Shown here piece after piece: positions 26,401-38,462 of a stretch of DNA of 64,000 nt. The notes below the pieces were generated by a model. That model was not told where the DNA came from, made no database searches, and was given only the letters and a program-made list of their open reading frames with translations. The stretch is from Brachypodius melanocephalos (lineage: Eukaryota > Chordata > Aves > Passeriformes > Pycnonotidae). Where the stretch lies: NCBI GenBank assembly GCA_013398615.1, contig VZSR01003803.1, positions 4,350,050 through 4,414,049 of the forward strand. Direction: 5' to 3'. The translations under genes were made by a program, and so were the position numbers. Every line of letters begins with the position of its first letter. Position 1 is the stretch's first letter.

Positions 26401-29400
26401 GACACACTGTGGACTGCCTATCAAAAAAAAGCTGAATAAAAGACATCTTATTATCCACATTTCTTAGAGGCAGAAAGATTCTATAACACTGTACTGATCC
26501 AAATAGGATGTATCCAAACAGCCCAGAGACTCAGACTGCTCATCAGTCTTGAGGCCATGATGCTCAGGAGACAAGGAGATGTGTGCTTAACCTAGTTTTG
26601 TAAGGATCTGAAAAGCACAGCTACCAGCCATTCTGAGCAATTTGGACAAAACATGAATGTCTTTTCATCTAATTCTGTATTGCTGACAGCAGAACTACAG
26701 CAGGGAAAAGAGGAACTCAGGCATAATAACAGCACCGCCATGGCCAGTATTTTAAGCTATTTCTGAATTAGGTACTTTCAGGCACATTTAGTTTTGCCTG
26801 ACTTGTCTATTTTGTTGCACAAGTTCCATTTTCATTATAAAGTGATAATAAGCTTGAAATTGCTCCTTTTCTAATCCAAGTCAAAAGCTCACCTCTTTGA
26901 ACTAGGAATGGTGGTGAAAACAGTTTAAAGGCTTGGAAATGTGAATGGAGCTCTCAGCTGCTCTGGCCATGTGCTGGATAATTAAATATGTGACAGGAAG
27001 AAGAAATTTCCTTCCTTTAAAAGAACAAATCTTTTGCAATAGTTGTGGTCATGAAAATTATTAAAGAATTTACTATTAAGGGTTATTTTGTGACCATCTG
27101 GGGATGTGCCTCTTAGACAGCAATCAATATGGGCAGAGTAAATATACAGATATAAAAGAGACCAGGCTCACCACCGGATACATGGCAATAGTGTAACTTG
27201 TGACTAGATCGTGAGGTGATGTTGCCCAATAAGGCCCTTCTCACGTGGAAAACTATCCAAACAAAATCTTCTGTCTTTGTAGGGAGAAGATGACTGAAAG
27301 AGGGTTATTTCCTTCAGGTTAATGTAAGAATCAAAATTAATACATAGGAGTGCATTAGGTGGCTCACATGTTTTATATTGGAGCTGTTAACTTACAGAAA
27401 TAGCACCAGGGAATAATACAGTGATTTGTTTTGGTATAATCTTCCAGTGCTACAGACAAAAGCTTAAAACCATTGACAGCTTGAAATATGGTAGATATAC
27501 CTAGAGGTACATAAGGTACCTTACATATATAGCATGCTACTTCCTGCAAGGCAACCAGAACTAAAAGATGCTATTTTTATAAGTAATCACCTTTGTTTTT
27601 CCAAAATGCATAAATCACTCACAGTTTGCTCTCAAGGCTTTAACATTTCCAAGCATATCTCCAGAAAACCTCTGGAGATCTAATTATTCCAGGGTACCAC
27701 AAAAAGAGAGTTATTACTTATTTGAACTGCTAAAACTGCTAGCTGCAATATGATGACTCCTTTGTCTGTGTTATTCTGCTTCAGAAGAGTTTCTATTCTC
27801 TGTAGCAAACAGAGTTAGTTAGTTATTTTTCCCAGACCCAAGTGCAATTCCTTATGATGGCCTAGGCTGAAAGAATACCAGGTATGTATAACACCCAGAA
27901 CTAATAATAATTTTGTTTAGAACAGGAAGTGTAGAGTTTAGTTTAGAACTTAGGACCAAGTGGGGAAATTATTTTGATCTAACTTAGTTTAAAAGTCGTG
28001 ATTCTACCATCTTTACTGAAATGACTCTTTGCATAATTTTAAAGTCAGGAGCCTCCAATTCTAGGCGGAAATCAGGTGTGTATATTGCAGAGCAAGAGGT
28101 CCTAGCCTCTGGTGTATGACAGGAGAGAATAGTCTGATAACAGCTGTGTGACCTCAACTCTCACCATTCTCTTCAGAGTGGCTTTTGAAAACAAGTCTTA
28201 TCACAGCTGGATTTTTTTTCTATTCCTACATGATTGCATTGGCAATCTGGAGACTGCTTGGGTTTTGGAGTTAAATAACATAAGAAGAATCCAGATATTT
28301 ACCATGTCTAAAATAACAGAAAATCTTAATTTGATGCAGCTTAGAGAAACGCGGAAAAATTTCCTCTGTTGTCACTTAAAAAAAAATTATGTCCTTCATA
28401 CATTTTTTATACTTCCATAGTTCTACCTCAGACTGGCTCCATCACCATCTTTAAACCTCTCTGTGTTCTTTGACATAATTTTCATTTTCTGTCATGACAT
28501 GCAATGGCCCTCTGCACAATAAATGTGTTATCCTTTTTGAGTAGTGGATGTATGCTTGCTGGGGACTGATGCATGGAATTCATGGTATAGATTCCATTTT
28601 CATAGTAAAATGTAGTTTATTGTAAAGAGGTACACTGGATTCTCTTGGCTTCACAGAGAATCAGCAGATGAACCACAGACCTGAATACAAACCAGGTGCT
28701 GCACATGGAGGAATAGGATGTACCCTGTTGTGGAGCAAGATAGATTACACACTTACCTAGACCAAAATTTCTCCTTATAAATGGCATCTTGAAGAAACAC
28801 TGGCTAGATTTGAGATCCATTCAGTAGGAAAGCAAAGATATTAATTACAAAGACATAGGATCATAGAATCATAGAGTGGTTTGGATTGGAAGGGACCTCT
28901 TCAAGTCATCTTGCCTAACCTGCCTGCCAGGGCAGGGACATCCTCAGCTAGATCACATTGCTCAGAGCCAAATCCAATCTAGCCTTGAATGTTTCCAGGG
29001 ATGGAGCACCCACAATATCTGGGCAACATGTTCCAGTGTTTCACTACCCTTGTCAGAAAAAATATTCCTTATCTGGAGTGTAAATCTACTTTCTTTTAGT
29101 TTAAAACCACTACCCCTTGTCCTATCACAACAGGCCCTCATAGCAGGTTTGTCCCCATCTTTGTTATAAGCCCTTTTAAGCACTGAAGAGCTGCAATCTC
29201 AGCCCAGAGTTCATGCAATGCTTGAGGCAGTCTGGGATATGTTGGTATTCCCCTGCTGTTACTTCTGCTGATTACAAGTGAAACATCTTTTAAATATTAA
29301 TGCTTAAAGAAGGTGTCAAGACCCAAAAAGTAAAACAAAAATATACACCCTGAAAGTTCTTAAGTACCTTATATAAGGTGTTAAAAAGGAATTAAACAAT

Positions 29401-32400
29401 CAAATGTAGCATTTTGGCTTTCACACTTCTGAAAATCTAGGTTAAACCAGAACCAAACTGTTTACATTTCAAACATCCAAAAGTCCCCCACAGCTGTCAA
29501 TGATGACACCAGCTTTCATAATAGGAGGATACAATCAACACAATATCCACTGAATTTTTGTGTTCAAATTAATATTTCACACGCCAGCTCTCCAAATCCT
29601 CCATGAACTGAAATTATCCTAGACATCTCAAATTGATCTATAGCACCAATGTACTTTCAGCCTTTATAATTTGACAGTCTGAGTGCCCTTTCTGATTTTT
29701 ATCTCAATGTTCCATGCACTCAGAAAATCTGTACCAAGGCAAAGAATCAACCTCAGAGCAGCTCATTCAGCACTTTGACCGCTGATATTTCCTTCCTCCC
29801 CAGATATGTGATTTTTTTGAAAAGGCTTTGATTTTTTTTGAGAATGAGAGCTTATTACAGTGAACATTGTACAAGCACTACAATAGACTGACTTTATTTC
29901 TGGAATTGAAGGCAATGAAGCTCTTGTCTCAAATCAGCATTTCTTGGGCAAAGTGGTTATACAAATATTTAGAGATAATATTCAATGCTAAGAATGGTGA
30001 AAAGCATCCTCGTATCATTCACAAGAGGTAGCTTTTGTGCCTTGCCTGAGGTCAGTTTCCTCCCCAGGCTATTGCACAGTAACCTGGTGTCTGGGTACAG
30101 GCTTTACCACTGGCCCATCATATTACAGCAGCTGCATTTCAGAATGTTGCAATAAAAGACCTAAAAGAAATAGAAAGGCATACTATATATTTACAAGTCT
30201 ACCTTTAATTATTACCACTGAGAGAGGAGCTTTTCAAGGTGCACATTTAGACCAAATGAACTATTTTACGAATTGATTTCTCTGTCCTTAGAAACATTTG
30301 AAAAGAAATGGAAACATTACCTTGGCTGATGTTTCAAACCAGCCCACGAATCCGTTCTCTTTGCAGAACTGATCCATCTTGATGCCATTGTTCATAAGAA
30401 CATCTATTCCCTGGTCACATTTGTTTGCTAATAGGACTGCTGGCACAGGTTTCCCATTTGGAAGAATCAACTTAGAGTCCAAATCCTCTTTCCATTTTGT
30501 CACTGCTTCAAACGTTGCAGGTCTCGTAACATCAAAGACGATAAACGCCCCCATAGCCTCTCTGTAATACACCCTGGTCATGTTTCCAAATCTTTCTTGT
30601 CCTGTAGTGAAGAAAGTAGGAGGGGGAAAAGCAAACATCACCTCTTAAAAATCAGTGCTTTCAGTTTAGGTCAGTATTTCACATAGCAGGTTTTCTAAGA
30701 CAACATTAATGAAGGAAGGACTTCATTTTGTAAGTCCCTGGGGAACTACTCTTTGCCTAAATAATTATAAGTGCTATGCTAGAATAATTTGTATGAAAAT
30801 GCAGGAGAGCATTGCATGAAAAAGGGCTTTTCAAGCCAACATCCAAGGAAATTTAATGAAATTCATTAGAAGTGAATAATAAGTGTAATAAGTGAATAAT
30901 AACTATATGGTCTTATTAGGCTGCCAGATTTCTCAGTCTGTAGAGAGTACCAAGAGTCTTTGGCTACATTATAGGACTTTCAACAAGACTCACAAAAAAA
31001 CCATAAGTACAAGATTGGAAACTCCTTGGTGCTATGGTGTTTTGTCTAACACAACTAACACAACTGAACTGCTCACGCGTGAAGAGGATCCTGCTCATGC
31101 AAATGATAATAACCAGCAGTAATATAATACAGCTCTGGAGCCATACCAGGCATCAGAGTAATTAAAAGTTTACTTCTATTGGCAAACTAAAACAGAGAGG
31201 TGAGGAAGGTGAATCTAAAGCCTTACAAACATGGAAAGTGCTTTAAGAAATAGCACAGCAGTAGCAATATGAAGAGCTGCATTGCTCCAGTGAAAAGATT
31301 TGTGAGGAGAGTTTCATATTAGATCTGTTCAGAAGCTTCATGGTTTTATTTGCTGAATTCAAAGTGCTTTCTGGGAAAGGACAGAACTTTTTTGAGTTAA
31401 CAGTACATTAGTTTATTCAAACATAGAAGTTTGTAAATATCTATCATTTTATGTGACTAAAAGTGTGAACACATTAACACAACACATCAGGATGTGGTAT
31501 GTTGATCAGCTGTAGATCTGTTAATACATCTGCTGATGTCATGGTAACTCTGAAAAAATAAATTACACAGAACTATTTTTGAAAATGAAAAAAAAAGATT
31601 TTCTACTAATGTCTACAGCAGAGCTGTGATCCAAAGAAGAATTATAAGCTCCTGAAACATTTCACAACAATAACAGTTTTAAAGCAAGACAACCCTTGTA
31701 CATGCTTCCATAGCTGGGAAAAAGTGCTATGGAAATAAAAGCATTGAATGCAAACCGTAACCCTAACAATAAGGTTACTGTAACCTACCATACCCCACCC
31801 TACGCTACCCTACCCAATCTTACCCTACCCTACCCTACCCTACCCTACCCTAACCCTAACCTTGCTTTCTCAACGTGAGCAGTTTTGAGAAGGTTAGGAA
31901 GACAAGAAGATTGGCAGTCTGCCTCTGACCCCAGGAAGGTTACCTGTGGAGAATTTATGTGATGGAAATTGTGCTGTCAAATGTAAGGGAGGGCTGAGAA
32001 GGGAAAAGTGCCGATTGCTGGGCTTCTAGACCATGCACTTTCATCTAATGGAAATAGCACTAAACCCACTCAGGGGGTCAACACCATCGGTTTGTGATGT
32101 TTATCTTTGATTTTAGGCACTGTGGCAGCGAGGAGAAAGTCATTCACATGATAGAGAAACCAAAGAAGAAGCCTGTCTTCTCCTAATTCACGTCATTTTT
32201 TTTTAATCTTAAAGAAACACTGTGTCCTATTGATAAAGCAAGATAGAAACAGATTATTTCTGGGAAAGAAGAGGCCATGTTTGAAATTTCTGTCGTCTAT
32301 ATTTTATTCAAATGTCTTATGATTCCTATCAGTGGGCTAATCAGATGAATGGCTCAGTCATGTGCTATTCAATAATCTCCTTGTTGAGGAATTCTTTTTT

Positions 32401-35400
32401 CTTCTGCAGGAAGGTGCCTTCCACCAAAAGCCAAGGCCTGATTAGAAATATAGCAGTGAGGTAAGCAGCAACATATACATATAGTTTTTGATGGATATTG
32501 CATTTCGCTGATACTTTATACTTCTCATACAAAGTTCTTGAGATGCTCACACTGTAGGTGATATAAGAGCAGCTCAGCTCAGGCTTCACACATATCTATT
32601 GGGACACAGATGGGTAAGATAGGTGGGACATGGTGTCACAGAACATCAACTAAATTACTCCTTTGCAGCATGAAATCATTCACCATGAAGGAAGTTACTA
32701 AAGTAATAAAGGGCTCCAAAGTTGTGATCTTCTGATGCACAGTGGCCCAAAAATTTCTGACTAATTATATAACACTGATTCTTCCTCTGGCTTCCAGCTG
32801 CTTTTTCAGATACACAGGATTTTCACTGTGCAGAAAGGCCAACCTGTTTGTAAAAGCAGTGTTTTGCAGGGAGACAGGGGGGATAACCAGTTTCCATCAC
32901 CAGCCACTTCAAAGAAAGAGAAAGAATGGAGCTGCTGGATTAACTGTCTAAACTGTTTCTGAAGTGGTCTTTTTCTCCATCAGTTATAATTAATGTATCA
33001 ATATACTTGACAGAAAGAAATTAGGCAAGTTTGAATGGAAAAAAGAGATGCTTTATAAATCAGAGTTTTAGTTTTATGACATTTGCATAATGACATTTAC
33101 TTAATTTAAATTGTGGAAAAAGTGATATCTAGTATTTACATTGAGCTTGGAGAACTAAATAATATTTCTAAGGATGCAGAAGTACTTTTTTTTCCACAGA
33201 TTCTTGCTTAGGTGAACAAAATTCTACATTAATGGATGAGGTTCCTAAAACTTTTTCATTTAGCAGAATTACTTATAAAAATAAGCACTGTTTGATGTAT
33301 AAAAGATGTCAAAGCCTGGCCTTATGTTTTCAGTCTTAGGCAGGAATTAGGCTAGAAAACAGATGAAGCATTAAGTGTTCAGTGGTATCTCGCAGGCAGC
33401 CTTGAACATTAGAATCTGCTTTACTGCAAGAGGGGCAAGGGAAGATTGGTTTTGCTTTTTACTGGAAGGGTCAGAAGCTTGGGAAATATTTGGTCTGGCC
33501 CATTGTACTTTACTGCATCCCTTGCAAGGCCACTGGCATTTGGCATCAAACCCTGCAATTCCAATGGCCTTTGCCCACTGAGATGGTGCTTTATGTTGAG
33601 ATTATCAGCCCTAAATTAGATTAAGAAAATTAACTGGGAGTACTGGAGGTTAGGATCCCTCTGTAGTCAGAGACTGAGAAGAAATGTCTAACTGTTAATT
33701 CAGATGAATCCTACTCTACTTGGAAGTGAACCCAGTGAGACCAAGGCGACAAAGCAACAAAATTTCTTCTAAAGTGAAGCACTCCCTGTCTGAAGTGTAG
33801 CTGCCTGCACATTTATCCTAATCTCAGTGGAACCTCTGCAGCAGGCAAAGGGATCAGTTCATGAGTTTAAAGCAACCAGCAGCTGAACTTTCACAGTTTT
33901 TAAAAAATTACTCCACATAAACTTGTACAGTAATCTACAATTTTCTACCATCTCTAATAAAGGTATAAAAATTAATAAAGTAGAGCACTTTCAGATAAAG
34001 TGCTGAAACTCAGAGAATTTCCACCATCTTGACCACAGCATCTGAAATGTGGAACAAAAATTGAAATTAAAAATTGATTAGAACTGCCCAATGCTGAGTT
34101 TTATGATGAATTCTACTTCTTGCCACTGTCCTAAGAGACAATGCCTTTGGGAACAACCTTGCTTTACAGACAGCTTTTAGCCAACACTGAGAAGCTGGAA
34201 ACTGTGGAGAAGATTTAAGCATTTCTTACGTTTCACTTCAAAACATCTTTCAGAATATTCACACTTGAATTCAAGTAATTGTCTGTATAGAGTGAGGCTT
34301 AAGGAACCCTTGAGCTGATGTTCACCACCCCAGAATGAGGAAAAGCAGGCTGTCAGCAGGATCTGGCCCACAGACTCCACCACCAATCTCTACTGAAATA
34401 AAACCCTCACAGCAAGAGACTTATTTATGTTTGCAGAACAGTAATTTCAAGGTAACTTAGCCTAGAAATCACCATGACTATCTTATTTATGCATATGTGC
34501 TGCAGTGCTTAGCAGCTGCCGAAAGCCTGAAATGCTGAGGACGTGCTGTGCCTGGCATTAGTGAACACGTTTACACTTACTCCCTCTGCAGCATCACAAT
34601 CCTAAAAACTTTACAACTGCAGAGACACTCGCCTGTATCTGTGGGAAGACTGCTGTTTCTGAAGGTGATTGGGACTGGGAAAGGAAATGGAATTGCTCTT
34701 TCCTCAAAACATCAGTCCGGCTCTTTATGAGATGAGAACCAGACTTTTAAACACAAATCAATATCTTTTTGGTAGCATTGAATAATCCAGCCCACTCAAA
34801 TGCAGTGGGCTGCATAAGGAGGATGCTGAGATGGCTGTGGAAAAGGAGCAGGGAGCAGGCTCTGATCTGCTGCTCTCTGCTCTCTGATGTTCAAAGCTTC
34901 TCCCTGCAGTAAATCTATGGCTAAAGCTGGTCTTCAGAGAAATCTCTGGGCTGTTTGGGCACAAAACACAGACCGTAGCACAGAGAGCAGCCTTGCAGAG
35001 AGAGGAATAACAAATACACCCAAATCTGCTCTCTACAACAACTGTTTTATTCAGAAGTGGTGTGCCAGCCTGCATCTGCAGGGCCACCCCCATCCACAGT
35101 AACCTTGCGAAAATATAAGTCAGAGTTTCTTTAAAGCTTTCCTTCTAAAAATTTATTAATGAATTTAAAGAACATGCACACAAAGGCAGCAGAAAAGATA
35201 AAGAAATAAAGACGGAAATTGGCTGAGGAGCAAGATTTAAAGTTGTATGACAGAGCAGTGGAGGTGATGGCACACTTTAACAGGAACACCAAAACTGATA
35301 ATTTGTGATATAAGGTGAAACAAAATGGAATTGTTGTGAAGAAATTAAAGACAAGGAGAATCTTATCGTGTATATCTCTTCCCACATGCAACCCTAAATA

Positions 35401-38400
35401 TTGTCACCTCAAACTTAGGCACTTCACTGAATCAGCCATAAGTTCGTAGATTTTTATGACAGTGTGTTGTTACAAACACCGTAACATCACACAGCATAAA
35501 GGTTAATCCTACTATTACTGCCTAACACCCACAGTTTCAGGAATATATTATGTGTTAAAATCACTGTCTTAATGTAACAATGTGTGATGCAGAGCCTACA
35601 TTATCCCTGAATTAATTTTTGTAATACTTAGCTATCCTTGGTTTTTTGCCATTTTTCTCTCGTCTAAATAAATGCAGTTTCAGCATTTAGCTGTTAGGTC
35701 ATGTTATAGTTCTGTTTATAAAATTTAAAAACACAGAAAAATATGTTACACAAATATTAACTACATTTAATTAGATGGCACCAGATGAATCAGATTTACT
35801 TTTTCTTCTAATGTATAGTAAGGGCAAGTCAGGCTAAACTGTTTGGTCCTACCACAGCTGGAATGTGTCATTCCTCACCATATACATAAGTGCTACTAAT
35901 AATGTAGATAAACTTGACACTGGTTTTACTCACAATATTTTTAAGAAAATTATTTCTAGATTGTTAAGCAATTTACTACCCACTTATCCCACTTAGCGTG
36001 AAAAGTTGTGAAAAAATAATACCTGATATCTATAAATACATACATATATAAATATGTATTCATGAAATATTATTGATGTATTTGCAGAATTTGCTTGAAT
36101 TCAATGTGTCCTGCATGCTAAGCCAACATCCTTCAGCTTGGTTAGAGACTGAAAGTTTATTTCCTTACCTCAAAAGATAAACCTGACCTGATAACAGAAA
36201 GTCCAACAAAAGAGAGAGGATGTTCTTAGACAAGAGATTTTATTTTCCTCTTCTCATCACCTGCTTGTATTTTGCAAACGATGATCCGTGACCAGCCACA
36301 GCCAGGAGAAACCAATTCCATTCTCTCCATATTTCCAATCAATTTTACTTCTCTTTCATTTTTGGACCTCTTTTTCTCTCACCAGCCAGATGCCTTATGT
36401 GTGACCACTTTTATGGCTGCACCACGACCTTCTGAATTCAGCGTGTTGCTTGCAGAGCTTGCTCTCTATGTACAGCCAGCAACAGCTACAGCTCCCTCAG
36501 CAGAAGTCATTAAAGCTAAGACAGCAGCTCTCTTTGTTACCAACCACTGTCTTGACCTTCACAATGATGCTTTGAATTGGGCAATTCATATGAAATTTAG
36601 TACTGTGCTGTAATTCTCTCTGTCATGTGTGATAACTCAGAAAGCATGCTAGTCATTCAGTACTACAACTAGGTGTAATTGCTTCTGCAGCCTGACTGAA
36701 AGCTACATCATATGATCTGCCAGCACATGATTAGTAGTGTAATAAATCTCTGAAACAAGGCATGCAAAATCCATACTTTAAGTGCCTGATACACTCAGAA
36801 TTCACTATTAAATGCTTTTTTCTCATGCACAAAAGTTTTTCTGGCAGTGTATGTGTTTGTTGTTAAGATCAGCCACTGGTGAACAGTAAAATAAATGTTT
36901 GCCTCGTTATTCCATCTTTTATTAAAGAAAGCTGAACATATATGTATTTAAGACAACAAAAGCACAAGATTGTATTAGCTTGTGAAAAAGCAGAGTTTAT
37001 ACCTTTTGCATAAAGCAGCGTTGTTGCATAAGTTTTAGTACCTCAGTGCCAAATTCAGAGCTCAGACATGAGACAGCTCAGTGCAGAAGAAAAGCACTCC
37101 CTCCGCCAATAAGAATGTCAAGAATTTTTTCATTTCACCAGTTTTACCCAGTGCTGTTCCAGACTAGATCAGTGAGCCCACAGCTCAGGCCACAGGCTGG
37201 TACAGTTGCCTAACAGCTGATATGATGTTCACTTTTATTCTCTACTTAATGAAAGTCACTTCTTAATTTAATTGAGTTTTTAAATGCCGTCTTTTATGCT
37301 GTAATCTATCGTTACAGTTGTATTTGATTCCTGTGTTCGCTAAATGAAAAATAATTATTTACAGCATGGGATATATGCCATCAAGATAAGCTTTTTTTGT
37401 GAACTGAAACAAAAATTATTGATTTTCAGAAAGGGAGTGGCAGAAAAAAAGTTGTATGTTTAATTTGAAGCCAAATTGAAAATGTCTGAAGCACTGACAG
37501 CAGCAATGTGAAATTCTGTGGGTTTTAATATGTAAGTATGTGGGGATATCTGGACTTCTTTACTCTTTTTCTGCTTGGAGAGGGCAAATTGTCTTTTGTT
37601 TTGCTTGATGTTGGAACAAGGGTATTTAAATATGAGTAATGATACTTACAACAACTAGATTATTGCCAAATAGAAACATTTCTCTTCCCAAAACACATAA
37701 TAAGTTGCTTTCATTGGACTGGAGGAGGGAAGGTAGGAGAGAGAGGAAGAAGGAAGGTATTTCAATAAACTAACTCAGATATACATTTTCTTTATTTTTT
37801 TAAACTCTAAAAATAATTTTAATCATCTTGCTGAATGCCTCATTTATTCCAACAAATTAAAAAGGTTTAAAAGGACGTTCTTGTTACTCTTCCTCCTGTC
37901 ATAGAGATCTACTAGTCCAAGGAGGCAAAACTGAACATTGTCAGCTGCAGGGAAAAAACTGGGGCATTTAGAGAGAGGTGTCTGAGTCCCTGAATGTGTC
38001 TAAGGTCTAAGGGCTTGGGAGAAAAATCAGCTAGCAGAGGTTCCACTCTGACCCTCTGACTTCCCTAGTTTGGGAGTCTGCTGGTTTTAGGGAATCTCCA
38101 AAATGTCAACCTGCCCTTAAAATTTTCTCTCCTCAATCTGCTCTCCCTCACTGCACAGGCATTTCCCAGCTTCCAGCTCAGTACAAATGAATCGGGGTCT
38201 ATATTTTGTGTTGTTTTTTGATAGATTGTGGGGCAGGGGGTCCTCCTCTGTACTCACCCGCAATATCCCAGAGCTGCAGCCGTACCACGGTCTCAGCATC
38301 CCAGTTCAGCACCTTCAAAGCAAAGTCCACCCCAATGGTGGCCCGGTAGTGGGGGGAGAAGTTCTGGTGCACATAACGCTTGATGATGCTGGTTTTGCCC

Positions 38401-38462
38401 ACTCCCAGGTCCCCGATCACCAGCAGCTTGTAGAGGTGCTCCTTCTGGATGTGCTTCTGCAT
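20291..38462 (-). CDS. RAB38: RAB38, Rab family small GTPase (complete coding region, 3 exons)
   Basis: The coding sequence joins 38258-38462, 30321-30601 and 20291-20443 on the minus strand: 639 bases, 212 residues plus TAA. Human RAB38 has 211. All Rab GTPase motifs are visible: P-loop GDLGVGKTS (residues 17-25), switch I Thr42 in RATIGVDF, WDIAGQE (65-71), NKCD (128-131) and the SAK loop (160-162). The C-terminus SCSACFKS carries Cys206 and Cys209 for prenylation. Introns are phase 1 (splitting Gly69) and phase 0, with GT/AG ends. The ATG at 38462 has A at -3 and starts the RAB38-type sequence MQKHIQKEHLYKLL. By family knowledge the protein cycles between GDP and GTP and directs traffic to melanosomes and other lysosome-related organelles together with RAB32. 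RAB32 is the nearest alternative, but the ends, the length and the CTSC neighbour favour RAB38. No frameshift or stop is seen. Confidence 0.97.
21602..21690 (-). mobile_element. degenerate CR1-like fragment
   Basis: The stretch gattggaagggacatttaaa, then tgccatctagtcccagttcc resembles the CR1 3' region on the minus strand, but the terminus is lost and the match is weak beyond 90 bases. Confidence 0.45.
23537..23739. repeat. (TCTCT)n array, pure pyrimidine tract
   Basis: Thirty perfect copies of TCTCT (23541-23690) are followed by four copies of the ten-base variant TCCCTTCTCT. The whole 203 bases contain no purine on the plus strand. Long reading frames here (REEKR or SLLFS repeats) are products of the repeat, not genes. 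It lies in RAB38 intron 2. Confidence 0.97.
26320..26398 (+). mobile_element. CR1 LINE 3' terminus fragment
   Basis: The core ggaactagatgatttttaag and gtcccttccaacccaactca followed by ttctgaatctatgg is a CR1 3' end with a damaged terminal repeat. Confidence 0.75.
28857..29200 (-). mobile_element. CR1 LINE 3' fragment
   Basis: This minus-strand copy begins with its terminus (ggatcatagaatcatagagt) and continues through the CR1 3' region (ttggattggaagggacctc, agggatggagcacccacaa) to about 29200. The terminus is well kept. Confidence 0.88.
30321..30601 (-). CDS. RAB38: RAB38 exon 2
   Basis: This 281-bp exon completes Gly69 and runs from GQERFGNM through VYYREAMGAF, the NKCDQG guanine-specificity motif and the FVGWFETSAK loop. 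The acceptor is CTACAG and the donor is GTAATG. It is nearly identical to the mammalian protein as I know it and carries most of the G-domain core. Confidence 0.97.
30602..38257 (-). other. RAB38 intron 1 (7,656 bp)
   Basis: Phase 1 intron, GT...AG. It holds the telomere-like tract and no recognised transposon. A 113-codon plus-strand frame near 36.3 kb has no known match and begins with TTG. Confidence 0.85.
31757..31862. repeat. telomere-like TACCC/TAACCC tract in RAB38 intron 1
   Basis: Six uninterrupted TACCC units (31821-31850) and further variant units lie between telomeric hexamers: gtaaccctaac at the left end and taaccctaacc at the right end. TACCC is the telomere unit less one A. 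See the findings. Confidence 0.9.
38258..38462 (-). CDS. RAB38: RAB38 exon 1 (coding part)
   Basis: This exon encodes residues 1-68 and the first base of Gly69: the N-terminus, P-loop, switch I and the start of the DxxG motif. The donor reads GTGAGT directly after GCGG (38252-38257 on the plus strand is its complement). The N-terminus is one residue longer than the human protein. The frame remains open upstream, but the apparent longer start at 38621 is a GTG, so the ATG at 38462 is chosen. The transcription start was not determined; the leader above 38463 is pyrimidine-rich on the coding strand. Confidence 0.96.

Larger units (their letters stand above)
20444..30320 (-). other. RAB38 intron 2 (9,877 bp)
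   Basis: Phase 0 intron, GT...AG. It holds three CR1 fragments and the pyrimidine tract. A 147-codon open frame near 22 kb starts with GTG and is not credible. No nested gene or RNA gene was recognised. Confidence 0.85.

Noticed and set aside
36272..36613. 113-codon plus-strand frame in RAB38 intron 1
   Set aside because: Non-ATG start, no recognised family, no splice evidence. Kept only as a remark under the intron.
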